Shown: positions 8,033-16,641 of the stretch, in pieces
How the letters are laid out: every line of letters starts with the position of its first letter
Numbering within the stretch: position 1 is the stretch's first letter
Source: Lachnospiraceae bacterium
Lineage (GTDB): Bacteria > Bacillota > Clostridia > Lachnospirales > Lachnospiraceae
Reading direction: 5' to 3'
Assembly: GCA_022510525.1 (NCBI GenBank)
Contig: JAFLTH010000027.1
Location: 1 to 34,210 of the forward strand
DNA: 34,210 nt
The notes under the pieces: model-generated
What the model saw: the letters and a program-made list of their open reading frames with translations, nothing else
What the model was told of the DNA's origin: nothing
Databases searched by the model: none
Position numbers and translations under genes: made by a program

Positions 8033-10462
8033 ATGAATACAGCATTATCGTGGATTAAAGCATATGTACCGGAATTATCTTGTACGGATCAGGAATATGC
8101 GGATGCAATGACTTTGACCGGGACTAAAGTAGAGACATACGAAAAATTAGATAAAAATTTACAGAATATAGTTATAGGACAGATTGAAAAGATAGAAAGG
8201 CATCCCGATGCTGATAAGCTGATAGTTTGTCAAGTTAATATTGGATCCGAAGTTATACAGATAGTAACCGGTGCTCCTAATGTTAAAGAAGGGGATAAGG
8301 TTCCTGTTGTACTGGACGGCGGTAAGGTGGCCGGAGGTCATGACGGGGGACCGCTTCCGGAGGACGGTATTGTGATTAAGGCCGGGAAGCTGCGTGGGAT
8401 TGAGTCTAATGGGATGATGTGTTCCATAGAGGAGCTTGGTTCGTCAAGGGATATGTATCCTGAGGCTCCTGAGCTTGGAATTTATATTTTTCCGGAGGAT
8501 GCACAGGTTGGTGCGGATGCTATAGAGGCTCTCGGACTAAGGGATACCGTGTTTGAGTATGAAATTACTTCCAACAGGGTAGACTGCTATAGTGTTCTTG
8601 GCGTGGCAAGAGAGGCTGCCGCTACTTTCAGAAAGCCTTTTATCGCGCCTAAGGTTGAAGTGAAGGCAAATAATGAAAAAGTGGAGGACTATGTAAGCGT
8701 AGTGGTAGAAGATACAGAGCTTTGTCCAAGGTATTGTGCAAGGGTTTGTACAAATATTAAGATAGGACCGTCTCCTAAGTGGATGCAGAGAAGACTTGCG
8801 GCAAGCGGAATACGTCCCATCAACAATCTGGTTGACATAACTAACTATGTCATGGAAGAATACGGTCAGCCTATGCATGCTTTTGATCTGGATACGGTAG
8901 CAGGGCATAAAATCATAGTACGCCGTGCCAAGGACGGGGATGAATTCCAGACTTTGGACGGACAGATGCGTAAATTGGACAGCGATATGCTGATGATTTG
9001 TGATGCCGAGAAACAAATCGGTATTGCGGGCATTATGGGTGGTGAGAATTCCAAGATAACAGATAATGTGAAGACCGTATTGTTTGAAGCGGCTACTTTT
9101 AACGGTGCCAATATAAGAAAATCCGCTAAGAGGCTCGGACTCCGTACCGATGCTTCCGGTATTTTTGAAAAAGGTCTGGATCCACGTAACGCAGAGGCTG
9201 CCATTGACAGAGCCTGCCAGCTTATATATGAGCTTGGCTGCGGTGAAGTAGTGGACGGTATGGTGGATGTTTGTGTACCCTTAGATGAACTTAGAAGGAT
9301 TAAGTTTGACAGCAAGCGAATTAACGATCTTCTTGGAACCGATGTTTCGGAAAAGGAGATGGAAGAGATTTTTGCAATGCTGGAGCTTGAGTTGGAAACA
9401 GAAGCAGATGGCAGTAAGGTGCTTGTTATCCCGTCATTCAGACAGGATTTGGAGGGTATTGCCGATATTGCGGAAGAAGTTGCGCGTTTCTACGGATATG
9501 ATAAAATACCTATGACGCTTCCCAGCGGTGAGGCAACTACAGGTAAATTGTCATTTAAACTAAGGATAGAGCAGAAGGCAAGAGATGTTGCGGAATACTG
9601 CGGATTTTCACAGGGAATGTGCTATTCTTTTGAGAGTCCCAAGGTATTTGATAAACTTTTGCTGGACAAAGATGATGCATTAAGACGTGCAATTGTTATC
9701 GCAAATCCGTTGGGCGAAGATTTTTCAATTATGAGAACCATTTCACTGAATGGTATGCTTACAAGTCTTGCAACCAACTATAACAGGAGAAATAAGGATG
9801 TGCGTCTCTATGAGCTTGGCAATATCTATCTGCCTAAGAGTCTGCCGCTGACTGAGCTGCCGGAGGAAAGAATGCAGTTTACGCTGGGTATGTACGGAGA
9901 CGGAGATTTCTTTACTATGAAGGGTGTGGTAGAGGAATTCTTTGACAGCATTGGAATGGATAAAAATATTACTTATGATCCAAATGCCGGAAAGAACTTC
10001 CTTCATCCCGGACGTCAGGCCAATATCATATATGAGGGAAAGGTACTCGGCTTCCTTGGCGAGGTACATCCCGAGGTATGTGATAACTATGATATGAAGA
10101 CCAAGGCATATATTGCAGTGCTGGATATGCCGGAGGTAGAGCCTTTTGCAACCTTTGACAGAAAGTATGAGGGAATTGCAAAATATCCGTCAGTATCCCG
10201 TGATATCAGTATGGTTGTTCCAAAGAATATTATGGTAGGTCAGATTGAGGAAATGATTGTTCAGCGTGGCGGAAAGCTTCTTGAGGAATATAAGCTGTTT
10301 GATATCTATGAGGGAAGCCAGATTAAAGAAGGATTTAAGTCGGTGGCGTATTCGATTACTTTCAGGGCAAAGGACAGGACACTTGAAGAAGCTGATGTTT
10401 CAGGAGTTATGAAGAAGATACTGAACGGACTTGAAGGTATGGGGATTGAGCTTAGGAGTTGA
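8033..10462 (+). CDS. pheT: Phenylalanine--tRNA ligase beta subunit
   Basis: PheT is the structural and editing subunit paired with PheS. The 809-residue length fits the bacterial form. In order: an N-terminal EMAP-type tRNA-binding domain (about 40-150, containing RHPDADKLIVCQVNIG and VTGAPNV), the B3/B4 editing region (about 205-380, with RPINNLVDITNYVM and QPMHAFDLD), the B5 domain (about 405-475), a catalytic-like core, and the C-terminal ferredoxin-fold anticodon-binding domain (about 715-809, beginning KYPSVSRDISMVVP). AGAAAGGA precedes the ATG by 9 bases. No separate T-box is seen, so it probably depends on read-through from pheS across the inverted repeat. Confidence 0.97.
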   Translation: MNTALSWIKAYVPELSCTDQEYADAMTLTGTKVETYEKLDKNLQNIVIGQIEKIERHPDADKLIVCQVNIGSEVIQIVTGAPNVKEGDKVPVVLDGGKVAGGHDGGPLPEDGIVIKAGKLRGIESNGMMCSIEELGSSRDMYPEAPELGIYIFPEDAQVGADAIEALGLRDTVFEYEITSNRVDCYSVLGVAREAAATFRKPFIAPKVEVKANNEKVEDYVSVVVEDTELCPRYCARVCTNIKIGPSPKWMQRRLAASGIRPINNLVDITNYVMEEYGQPMHAFDLDTVAGHKIIVRRAKDGDEFQTLDGQMRKLDSDMLMICDAEKQIGIAGIMGGENSKITDNVKTVLFEAATFNGANIRKSAKRLGLRTDASGIFEKGLDPRNAEAAIDRACQLIYELGCGEVVDGMVDVCVPLDELRRIKFDSKRINDLLGTDVSEKEMEEIFAMLELELETEADGSKVLVIPSFRQDLEGIADIAEEVARFYGYDKIPMTLPSGEATTGKLSFKLRIEQKARDVAEYCGFSQGMCYSFESPKVFDKLLLDKDDALRRAIVIANPLGEDFSIMRTISLNGMLTSLATNYNRRNKDVRLYELGNIYLPKSLPLTELPEERMQFTLGMYGDGDFFTMKGVVEEFFDSIGMDKNITYDPNAGKNFLHPGRQANIIYEGKVLGFLGEVHPEVCDNYDMKTKAYIAVLDMPEVEPFATFDRKYEGIAKYPSVSRDISMVVPKNIMVGQIEEMIVQRGGKLLEEYKLFDIYEGSQIKEGFKSVAYSITFRAKDRTLEEADVSGVMKKILNGLEGMGIELRS

Positions 10463-10501
10463 TGATACGGGCGAACTGCGAGAAAGAAAGGAGAAATATA
10501 T

Positions 10502-11923
10502 ATGGAAAATAAAAATTCTTGGGAAATGTATGATGCTAAGCAGTTGAAAGAAATTGACGTATTCGCTAAAGAATACATGGATTTCTTAAATAACGGTAAG
10601 ACAGAAAGGGAATGTATAGAAGTTATAGTGAATAAGATTGAAGCCGCGGGCTATCAGGAGCTGGATTCACTTATAAGAAAAAAGAAAGCGCTTAAATATG
10701 GAGATAAGGTATACTCAGTATGGATGAACAAATCCATTGTTATGTTCCAGATTGGAAAAAGACCTATGACAGATGGATTGAACATATTGGGTGCGCATAT
10801 TGACTCACCGCGTCTGGATGTGAAACAGAATCCTTTATATGAGGATGGCGGTTTTGCTTATCTTGATACGCATTATTACGGCGGTGTCAAGAAATACCAG
10901 TGGGTGACGATTCCGCTTGCAATACATGGCGTGATTGTTAAAAAGGATGGAACCACGGTAGAAGTTAATATCGGTGAGGATGAGGACGATCCGGTATTCT
11001 TTGTATCCGACTTATTGATTCATCTGGCCGATGAGCAGCTTGAAAAGAAAGCTTCCAAGGTCATCGAAGGAGAAGCATTGGATATTATAATCGGAAACAA
11101 ACCTCTTGTTATCGATAAAAAGAATAGAAAAGATGAAAAAAACGATAAGGCTGAAAAAGATGCCGTAAAGAAAGGTATTCTTGAAATCCTGAAAGAGAAC
11201 TATGAAATAGAGGAAGAAGATTTTATTTCTGCAGAGCTTGAGATAGTTCCGGCAGGAAATGCAAGAGAAGCCGGGTTTGACAGGAGCATAATCTTAGGCT
11301 ATGGTCAGGATGACAGGGTGTGTGCCTTTTCTTCTCTTAAAGGTATGCTTGAGATTGGCAGGACTGACAGGACAGCCTGCTGTATTCTGGTGGATAAAGA
11401 GGAGATTGGAAGCGTAGGAGCTACCGGAATGAGATCTCACTTTTTTGAAAATGCGGTAGCTGAAGTAATGAATCTGACCGGCAATTATAATGAACTCAAT
11501 CTAAGAAGATGTCTCTCCAGGTCATGTATGCTTTCATCGGATGTAAGCAGTGCATTTGATCCGAGTTACGCTGCAAGTTTTGATAAGAAAAACGTCGCAT
11601 ATCTTGGCTGCGGTATGGTGTTTAACAAGTTTACCGGTTCAAGAGGCAAGTCCGGCTCCAACGATGCCAATGCCGAATATCTTGCACATATAAGAGATAT
11701 TTTTGAAAAAGAAAAAGTGAATTTCCAGACTGCCGAGCTTGGAAGAGTAGATTTGGGCGGCGGCGGAACCATTGCCTATATCCTTGCACTGTATGGCATG
11801 AACGTGATTGACAGCGGCGTTGCGGTACTTAATATGCATGCGCCATGGGAAGCTACCAGCAAGGCTGATGTATATGAGGCAAAGAGAGGTTATGTGGCAT
11901 TTCTTGAGAATGCTGACATATAA
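10502..11923 (+). CDS. M18-family zinc aminopeptidase
   Basis: This cytoplasmic dinuclear-zinc aminopeptidase has 473 residues, in the usual range for M18. Metal and catalytic residues are visible: GAHIDSPRLD (His99, Asp101), GYGQDDRVCAF (Asp270/271), DKEEIGSVGATG (Glu300/301), MSSDVS-type segment near 345 and NMHAPWE (His446). A very charged Lys/Glu/Asp segment near residues 200-225 forms an insertion on the surface of the fold. M18 enzymes remove N-terminal residues, often acidic or hydrophobic, from peptides. AAAGGAG is 8 bases before the ATG. It starts 39 bases after pheT and ends 15 bases before queA, so read-through is likely. Confidence 0.93.
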   Translation: MENKNSWEMYDAKQLKEIDVFAKEYMDFLNNGKTERECIEVIVNKIEAAGYQELDSLIRKKKALKYGDKVYSVWMNKSIVMFQIGKRPMTDGLNILGAHIDSPRLDVKQNPLYEDGGFAYLDTHYYGGVKKYQWVTIPLAIHGVIVKKDGTTVEVNIGEDEDDPVFFVSDLLIHLADEQLEKKASKVIEGEALDIIIGNKPLVIDKKNRKDEKNDKAEKDAVKKGILEILKENYEIEEEDFISAELEIVPAGNAREAGFDRSIILGYGQDDRVCAFSSLKGMLEIGRTDRTACCILVDKEEIGSVGATGMRSHFFENAVAEVMNLTGNYNELNLRRCLSRSCMLSSDVSSAFDPSYAASFDKKNVAYLGCGMVFNKFTGSRGKSGSNDANAEYLAHIRDIFEKEKVNFQTAELGRVDLGGGGTIAYILALYGMNVIDSGVAVLNMHAPWEATSKADVYEAKRGYVAFLENADI

Positions 11924-11938
11924 AAAGAGGACAATGAG

Positions 11939-12985
11939 TTGAAAAAATCGGATTTTTATTTTGACCTGCCATATGAACTTATTGCTCAGGATCCCCTGGA
12001 AGACCGCTCATCATCAAGGCTGCTTTTATTAAATAAGGTTACTGGAGAAACAGAACACAAATACTTCAGGGATATCGTAGATTTTCTTGACCCCGGAGAC
12101 TGCCTTGTCTTAAACGACACCAAGGTAATTCCCGCAAGGCTCATCGGTGTCAGGGAAGATACCGGCGCCGGGGTAGAAGTACTTCTTTTAAAAAGAAAAG
12201 AAAACGATATATGGGAAACCTTGGTTAAGCCCGGCAAAAAGGCTAGGCCCGGAATGAGGCTTGTTTTTGGGAACGGACTTCTTAAGGCTGAGGTACTGGA
12301 CATAGTAGAAGAGGGAAACCGGCTTATAAAGTTTGAGTATGACGGAATTTTTGAAGAGGTATTGGATGCGCTTGGCGAAATGCCGCTGCCTCCTTACATT
12401 ACTCACAAATTGGAGGATAAGAGCAGATACCAGACTGTTTATGCGAAATATGAGGGCTCCGCGGCCGCACCGACCGCGGGTCTCCACTTTACCGGCGAAC
12501 TTCTTGAAAAGATTGAAAAAAAGGGTGTTGATATCGCTTATGTTACATTGCATGTCGGACTCGGTACTTTTCGTCCTGTAAAAGCGGATAATATTCTGGA
12601 ACATCATATGCATTCCGAATATTACTATGTACCTGCCGGGTCTGCCGATAAGATAAACAAGGCTAAGGAAAGCGGACACCGTGTAATCTGCGTAGGCACC
12701 ACAAGCTGCAGGACTATTGAGAGCGCCGCGGATGAAAACGGAAAACTGCATGAATGTAACGATAATACGTCAATTTTTATATATCCGGGTTATCAATTTA
12801 GAGTGACGGATGCTTTGATAACTAATTTCCATTTGCCGGAATCTACGCTGGTAATGCTGGTATCTGCGCTTGCCGGAAGAGAGCAGGTTCTCCATGCATA
12901 TGAAGAAGCAATACAGGAGAAATATAGATTTTTTAGTTTTGGAGACGCAATGTTTATCACAGACAACTTTACAAAAATCCGATAA
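11939..12985 (+). CDS. queA: S-adenosylmethionine:tRNA ribosyltransferase-isomerase
   Basis: QueA transfers and isomerises the ribosyl part of SAM onto 7-aminomethyl-7-deazaguanine in tRNA, forming epoxyqueuosine. The 348-residue length and family signatures are normal: [24 protein letters not shown] at the start, [15 protein letters not shown] near 60, [10 protein letters not shown] near 180, [10 protein letters not shown] near 205, [10 protein letters not shown] near 255 and [16 protein letters not shown] near 300. The start codon is TTG; an ATG a few bases upstream is immediately followed by a stop in its frame, and AAGAGGA sits 7-8 bases before the TTG. No other queuosine genes are in the window. 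Confidence 0.96.
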   Translation: MKKSDFYFDLPYELIAQDPLEDRSSSRLLLLNKVTGETEHKYFRDIVDFLDPGDCLVLNDTKVIPARLIGVREDTGAGVEVLLLKRKENDIWETLVKPGKKARPGMRLVFGNGLLKAEVLDIVEEGNRLIKFEYDGIFEEVLDALGEMPLPPYITHKLEDKSRYQTVYAKYEGSAAAPTAGLHFTGELLEKIEKKGVDIAYVTLHVGLGTFRPVKADNILEHHMHSEYYYVPAGSADKINKAKESGHRVICVGTTSCRTIESAADENGKLHECNDNTSIFIYPGYQFRVTDALITNFHLPESTLVMLVSALAGREQVLHAYEEAIQEKYRFFSFGDAMFITDNFTKIR

Positions 12986-13029
12986 TATGCTAAGTTAGGC
13001 ATATATAGTTGAGAAAGGCAGATTATACA

Positions 13030-13374
13030 ATGGAAGAAAGAAGAAAAAACCGACGGATTGAATTGGAAGGTACAATACAGATTAAAAACATGGACGGCTC
13101 CTCGGAAATGGCAGCTATACAAGTGACGGATGTTTCTAAGACAGGAATGGGTTTTGACTATTCCGGTCAATTGTCAATCGGTACAATATATGAAGCCCAT
13201 CTTGTAATCTGGACTAAAGAAACGCTGCATGTATTTCTTGAAATAGTCAGAATTAATCAGGCTGATGATAATAAGTATAATTATGGTGCTATTTTTGTCG
13301 GAATGTCCGAGATGGACAGCAAGAGAATAGAAACATATGATACTATCGCAAATATGGAGAATAATGAGCAGTAA
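13030..13374 (+). CDS. PilZ-domain protein, probable c-di-GMP receptor
   Basis: This is a single-domain protein of 114 residues. The N-terminal EERRKNRRIE holds the RxxxR motif (Arg4/Arg8 or Arg5/Arg9), and TDVSKTGMGF holds the DxSxxG motif (Asp34, Ser36, Gly39). Together these form the c-di-GMP binding site of PilZ domains. An in-frame TTG at 13009 would add seven residues, but the ATG at 13030 has GAAAGG upstream (13013-13018, spacing 11) and is the better start. The stop overlaps the start of the VanZ-like gene by one base (TAATG), so translation of the two is probably coupled. Its output is not known. Confidence 0.88.
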   Translation: MEERRKNRRIELEGTIQIKNMDGSSEMAAIQVTDVSKTGMGFDYSGQLSIGTIYEAHLVIWTKETLHVFLEIVRINQADDNKYNYGAIFVGMSEMDSKRIETYDTIANMENNEQ

Positions 13375-13871
13375 TGAAACCTGAAAAGAGGCTTAATCTG
13401 TGGCTGGAACTGGCCGTTATTTTCATATCAGTCCTCTGCCTGATGCTGCTTGTCTATCTGGTTGTGGTTTTATCATTTCAAAGCGGGGATAAATCTGCAT
13501 CCGAGACAATGAGCATTGCCGTAAGGATTGCACAGAGTATTTATGATAACCCCACCGATACGCAAGTAGCTGCAGTTAGTCTTATGCTACGCTATTTTGC
13601 ACATCTTGCCTTGTTTTTTGTTGTAGGTTTTGTGACTACATTTGTAAGTATGGTGATTTTTAGAAAATACTTTCGTATTCTCGGAGTGCTTGCTTCCGGT
13701 TGGGCCTGCTATATGCTGGCTTATTATACGGAATATTATAAACAGTATATTGATGGAAGACATTTTCAGATGACCGATGTAAAGTTAAATTGGTATGGAA
13801 GTATAGCCGGAATTTGCTGTATGGTGGTATCGTATTTTATGAATAAGATTCTGGTAAAGTTGTCATCATAA
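13374..13871 (+). CDS. VanZ-like integral membrane protein
   Basis: This 165-residue protein has four hydrophobic segments (about 10-33, 72-95, 100-122 and 141-160). The extracytoplasmic loop after the first helix starts LSFQSGDKSAS, and the second helix opens with LRYFAHLALFFVVG; both are family features of VanZ-like proteins, as is a late NWYGSIAG segment. VanZ confers low-level teicoplanin resistance in enterococci, but most chromosomal VanZ-like proteins have no known role, so no resistance is inferred. The start overlaps the stop of the PilZ gene. Only 30 bases separate its stop from the convergent aroA, with no terminator visible. Confidence 0.78.
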   Translation: MKPEKRLNLWLELAVIFISVLCLMLLVYLVVVLSFQSGDKSASETMSIAVRIAQSIYDNPTDTQVAAVSLMLRYFAHLALFFVVGFVTTFVSMVIFRKYFRILGVLASGWACYMLAYYTEYYKQYIDGRHFQMTDVKLNWYGSIAGICCMVVSYFMNKILVKLSS

Positions 13872-13901
13872 ACAGTTTGTTTTGATTGTTAATCTTTATA
13901 A

Positions 13902-15182
13902 TCAGTTAGTGCTGCCAAGTTTAGATAAATCTTCAAAAAAAGCAGGATAACTTATGTTTACTACATCACGTCCGTTTATTACCGTTTCACCGTCAGCAAT
14001 CAAAGCCGCAATAGCAAAGCTCATAGCAATTCTATGGTCTGCACAAGATTCAATAACAGCTCCGTGAAGCTCTTTTCCACCCTCAATTATCATACCGTCA
14101 TCGGCACCGGTAATTTTAGCGCCCATTGCACTTAAATTTTCTACCATAACATCAATTCTGTTGGATTCCTTTACCTTTAATTCCGCAGCATCTTTTATAA
14201 TAGTGGTTCCTTCTGCGGCTGCCGCCATTATATTGATAATTGGCAGCTCATCTATTAGAGTCGGAATGATATCCCCTTCAATGGTTATTCCATGCAATGA
14301 AGATGATTTTACAAGGATATCCGCTGTCGGTTCACCGTCAAAATTTTCATTCAATAACGTAATATCTCCGCCCATTTCAATCGCAACTTTAATAATTCCG
14401 TCTCTTGTAGGGTTAATGCCTACATTTTTGATAAGAATTTCCGAATTGGGTACAATCAATCCGGCAGCTATAAAATAAGCAGCAGAAGAAATATCGCCCG
14501 GCACATTTACAAACTGAGCCGTTAAATCCGGTTGTGGTTTAATGATTGCGGTTTTGCCTTCGGTATGTACATCTGCCCCGAAATAGCGCAGCATTATTTC
14601 GGAATGATTCCGGCTTATTACAGGCTCACTCACTCTGGTTTCTCCATCTGCATAAAGCCCTGCAAGCAGAATAGCGGATTTGACCTGCGCGGAAGCTACC
14701 TTGGAATGATAATCGATTCCATGTAACGGCTTTCCCGTAATACGAAGCGGTGCACAGTCGTTACCGTTTATGCTTATTATATCCGCGCCCATCATAGAAA
14801 GCGGCTCTATTATCCTTTTCATAGGCCGTTTCTGTATTGAAGCATCTCCTGTAAGTGTAGTCTCAAAAGGCTGCGCCGATAAAATGCCGGAAATCAGACG
14901 GGTGGTAGTGCCGCTGTTACCGGTATCCAGAGTGTCGGCAGGAGCGCTGAGGCCATTCAGACCTTTTCCATGAATCAATATCTTATCCGGAGTATTCTCA
15001 ATTTCTATTCCAAGTTTGCGGAAACAATCAATGGTGGACAGACAATCTGCACCTTGTAAAAAATTTCTGACTTCCGTAGTTCCCTTGGCAAGTGAGCCGA
15101 ACATTACGGCTCTATGTGAAATTGATTTGTCTCCGGGGATTGTTACTTCTCCATGTAGCCCGTTTATCTTTGTAATACCCAT
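13902..15182 (-). CDS. aroA: 3-phosphoshikimate 1-carboxyvinyltransferase (EPSP synthase)
   Basis: AroA joins PEP and shikimate-3-phosphate to form EPSP, the sixth step of the shikimate pathway. The 426 residues are full length. Substrate-site motifs are visible: GDKSISHRAVMFGSLAKG near 18, GNSGTTTRLISGIL near 87, GDASIQKRPMKRI near 113, PTLIDELPI near 310 and KVKESNRID near 340. GAGGT lies about 8 bases upstream of the ATG. It is downstream of tyrA on the same strand with an 89-base gap, so the two probably share a transcript and serve tyrosine and other aromatic synthesis. Confidence 0.97.
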   Translation of the reverse strand: MGITKINGLHGEVTIPGDKSISHRAVMFGSLAKGTTEVRNFLQGADCLSTIDCFRKLGIEIENTPDKILIHGKGLNGLSAPADTLDTGNSGTTTRLISGILSAQPFETTLTGDASIQKRPMKRIIEPLSMMGADIISINGNDCAPLRITGKPLHGIDYHSKVASAQVKSAILLAGLYADGETRVSEPVISRNHSEIMLRYFGADVHTEGKTAIIKPQPDLTAQFVNVPGDISSAAYFIAAGLIVPNSEILIKNVGINPTRDGIIKVAIEMGGDITLLNENFDGEPTADILVKSSSLHGITIEGDIIPTLIDELPIINIMAAAAEGTTIIKDAAELKVKESNRIDVMVENLSAMGAKITGADDGMIIEGGKELHGAVIESCADHRIAMSFAIAALIADGETVINGRDVVNISYPAFFEDLSKLGSTN

Positions 15183-15271
15183 ATTTTATACCTCATACTT
15201 TTATTAATTGATAAGTTGTAGATGTGCAGGAATTAACCTTTTTCACAGCCTGTTCTCTCGGACCATTCACA

Positions 15272-16372
15272 TTATTTCTTGGTATGAATCGAATATCCAT
15301 GTTCTTTAAACACATCGACGGCATTAGCGGTAGCGTTTTTGTCATAAAACTCAATCCTAAGTGCCCCTTCGGCAAGTTCCCTGTTATGATTGATTCCGAT
15401 ATTCTTAATGCTGATATCATGCATGGCAAGCAGTGAGGCGATAGCCGCAATGGCACCGGGTCTGTCGGCAATATCGACAGTAATCACATATTCGGTCTTA
15501 ATCGGACCGCTGGAAGCATCGATAAACGATTCTCTGTATATCCTTGCCATATCAAAAAAACGATAAAGTTCATCCGGTTTTTTAAAAATGAGCTCATTTT
15601 TAAATTCTGTAAGATTTTTTATATACCGGTCTAACAAAACCGAAATGTTTTCGGTATTGTTAAGACATATCTGCTGCCACATAGTGGGGGAAGATGAGGC
15701 AATCCGGGTAATATCCTTAAAGCCTCCGGCTGCAATCATTTTCATAATACCTTCTTCGGAATCCGAGTCTTTTACCAGATTGACCAAAGAAGCGGCAATA
15801 ACATGCGGAAGATGTGAAATTGCGGCGGTCACATAATCATGTTGATTGTAAGACAGTATCAACGGAATGGCCCCGATTTTCTGAACCAAATCCCTGTATG
15901 CAGCTATCTTTTCTTCTGCGACCTCTTCTGTAGGGGTCAATATATAATAAGCATTTTCAAACAATGAAGCTTTGGAGTTAGGATAGCCAAACCTCTCCGA
16001 GCCTGTCATAGGATGTCCGCCGATAAACTGTTCTTCAAGTCCAAGTGCTGCAATATGCTCATGAATTCCGGTTTTGACACTGCCTACATCAGTAAGTATC
16101 GTATGCTTTGACAGATGCTTTTTTAATTCAAGCAGGTTTTCGTCATTATGAGATACCGGAGCACATAAAAAGATATAATCGCATTCACCAAATTCCGCTC
16201 CGATTCCTGAACAGGCATTTTGAATAACCCCTTCATTAAGTGCAAGCTCAAGAGAAGACGAGTTTGTATCATAAGCAATCAATCCTGCTTCAGGCAGCTT
16301 ACTGTGTATAGCTTTGGCAATCGATCCGCCAATCAGACCCAGACCTATAAATCCGCATGTAAAGTTACTCAT
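15272..16372 (-). CDS. tyrA: Prephenate dehydrogenase with C-terminal ACT domain
   Basis: TyrA oxidatively decarboxylates prephenate to 4-hydroxyphenylpyruvate for tyrosine synthesis. The 366-residue protein has an N-terminal NAD-binding Rossmann motif GFIGLGLIGGSIAK, then GGHPMTGSERFG (near 115-126) and ISHLPHVIAASL (near 190), which are TyrA catalytic-region motifs. The C-terminal 75 residues (TEYVITVDIADRPGAIAAIA onward) form an ACT domain, expected to bind an amino acid, probably tyrosine, for feedback control. AAGGAG is 9 bases before the ATG. It is the first gene of the minus-strand tyrA-aroA pair and diverges from the EF-G-like gene. Confidence 0.95.
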   Translation of the reverse strand: MSNFTCGFIGLGLIGGSIAKAIHSKLPEAGLIAYDTNSSSLELALNEGVIQNACSGIGAEFGECDYIFLCAPVSHNDENLLELKKHLSKHTILTDVGSVKTGIHEHIAALGLEEQFIGGHPMTGSERFGYPNSKASLFENAYYILTPTEEVAEEKIAAYRDLVQKIGAIPLILSYNQHDYVTAAISHLPHVIAASLVNLVKDSDSEEGIMKMIAAGGFKDITRIASSSPTMWQQICLNNTENISVLLDRYIKNLTEFKNELIFKKPDELYRFFDMARIYRESFIDASSGPIKTEYVITVDIADRPGAIAAIASLLAMHDISIKNIGINHNRELAEGALRIEFYDKNATANAVDVFKEHGYSIHTKK

Positions 16373-16404
16373 ATATGCAGCTCCTTAAAATTAAATATAT
16401 GTAT

Positions 16405-16433
16405 AATATAGCATTTCATTTGCTGAAAATCAA
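16405..16433 (-). promoter_or_regulatory. Promoter of tyrA-aroA
   Basis: On the minus strand, TTGATT (16428-16433), a 17-base spacer and TATATT (16405-16410) lie 33 bases upstream of the tyrA ATG. Confidence 0.55.
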
Positions 16434-16547
16434 TAAAGCACAGTCAGACACGTGCCTTATAAGCTGTATGCAATATATAAATATATCTCTGTATTCGGCA
16501 ACACGTTCCCGCGCGCACAAAAAAATGTGCAAAATAATCATATATTA

Positions 16548-16576
16548 TTGCAATTTGCAAAAAAATTTAGTAAAAT
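16548..16576 (+). promoter_or_regulatory. Promoter of the EF-G-like gene
   Basis: TTGCAA (16548-16553), a 17-base spacer and TAAAAT (16571-16576) lie about 65 bases upstream of the ATG. A second copy of the palindromic hexamer TTGCAA follows one base later (16555-16560), and GCACA-N6-TGTGC lies at 16515-16530; either could be a protein-binding site. Confidence 0.5.
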
Positions 16577-16641
16577 ATACACATCGTATTAATTAAAAGT
16601 GCAAAGGCGTATGTAACTATTTGCCATAAGGAGGTTAAGCT

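Noticed and set aside
12188-12751. 187-codon minus-strand frame within queA
   Set aside because: queA is unmistakable and fills the region; the antisense frame has no ribosome site or recognisable domain.
13374-13871. Glycopeptide-resistance gene vanZ
   Set aside because: VanZ-like proteins are widespread in clostridial chromosomes, and no other van genes are present.
13872-13901. Terminator between the convergent VanZ-like and aroA genes
   Set aside because: The 30-base gap contains no stem-loop; transcripts probably run into each other, but this is not evidence for a specific element.
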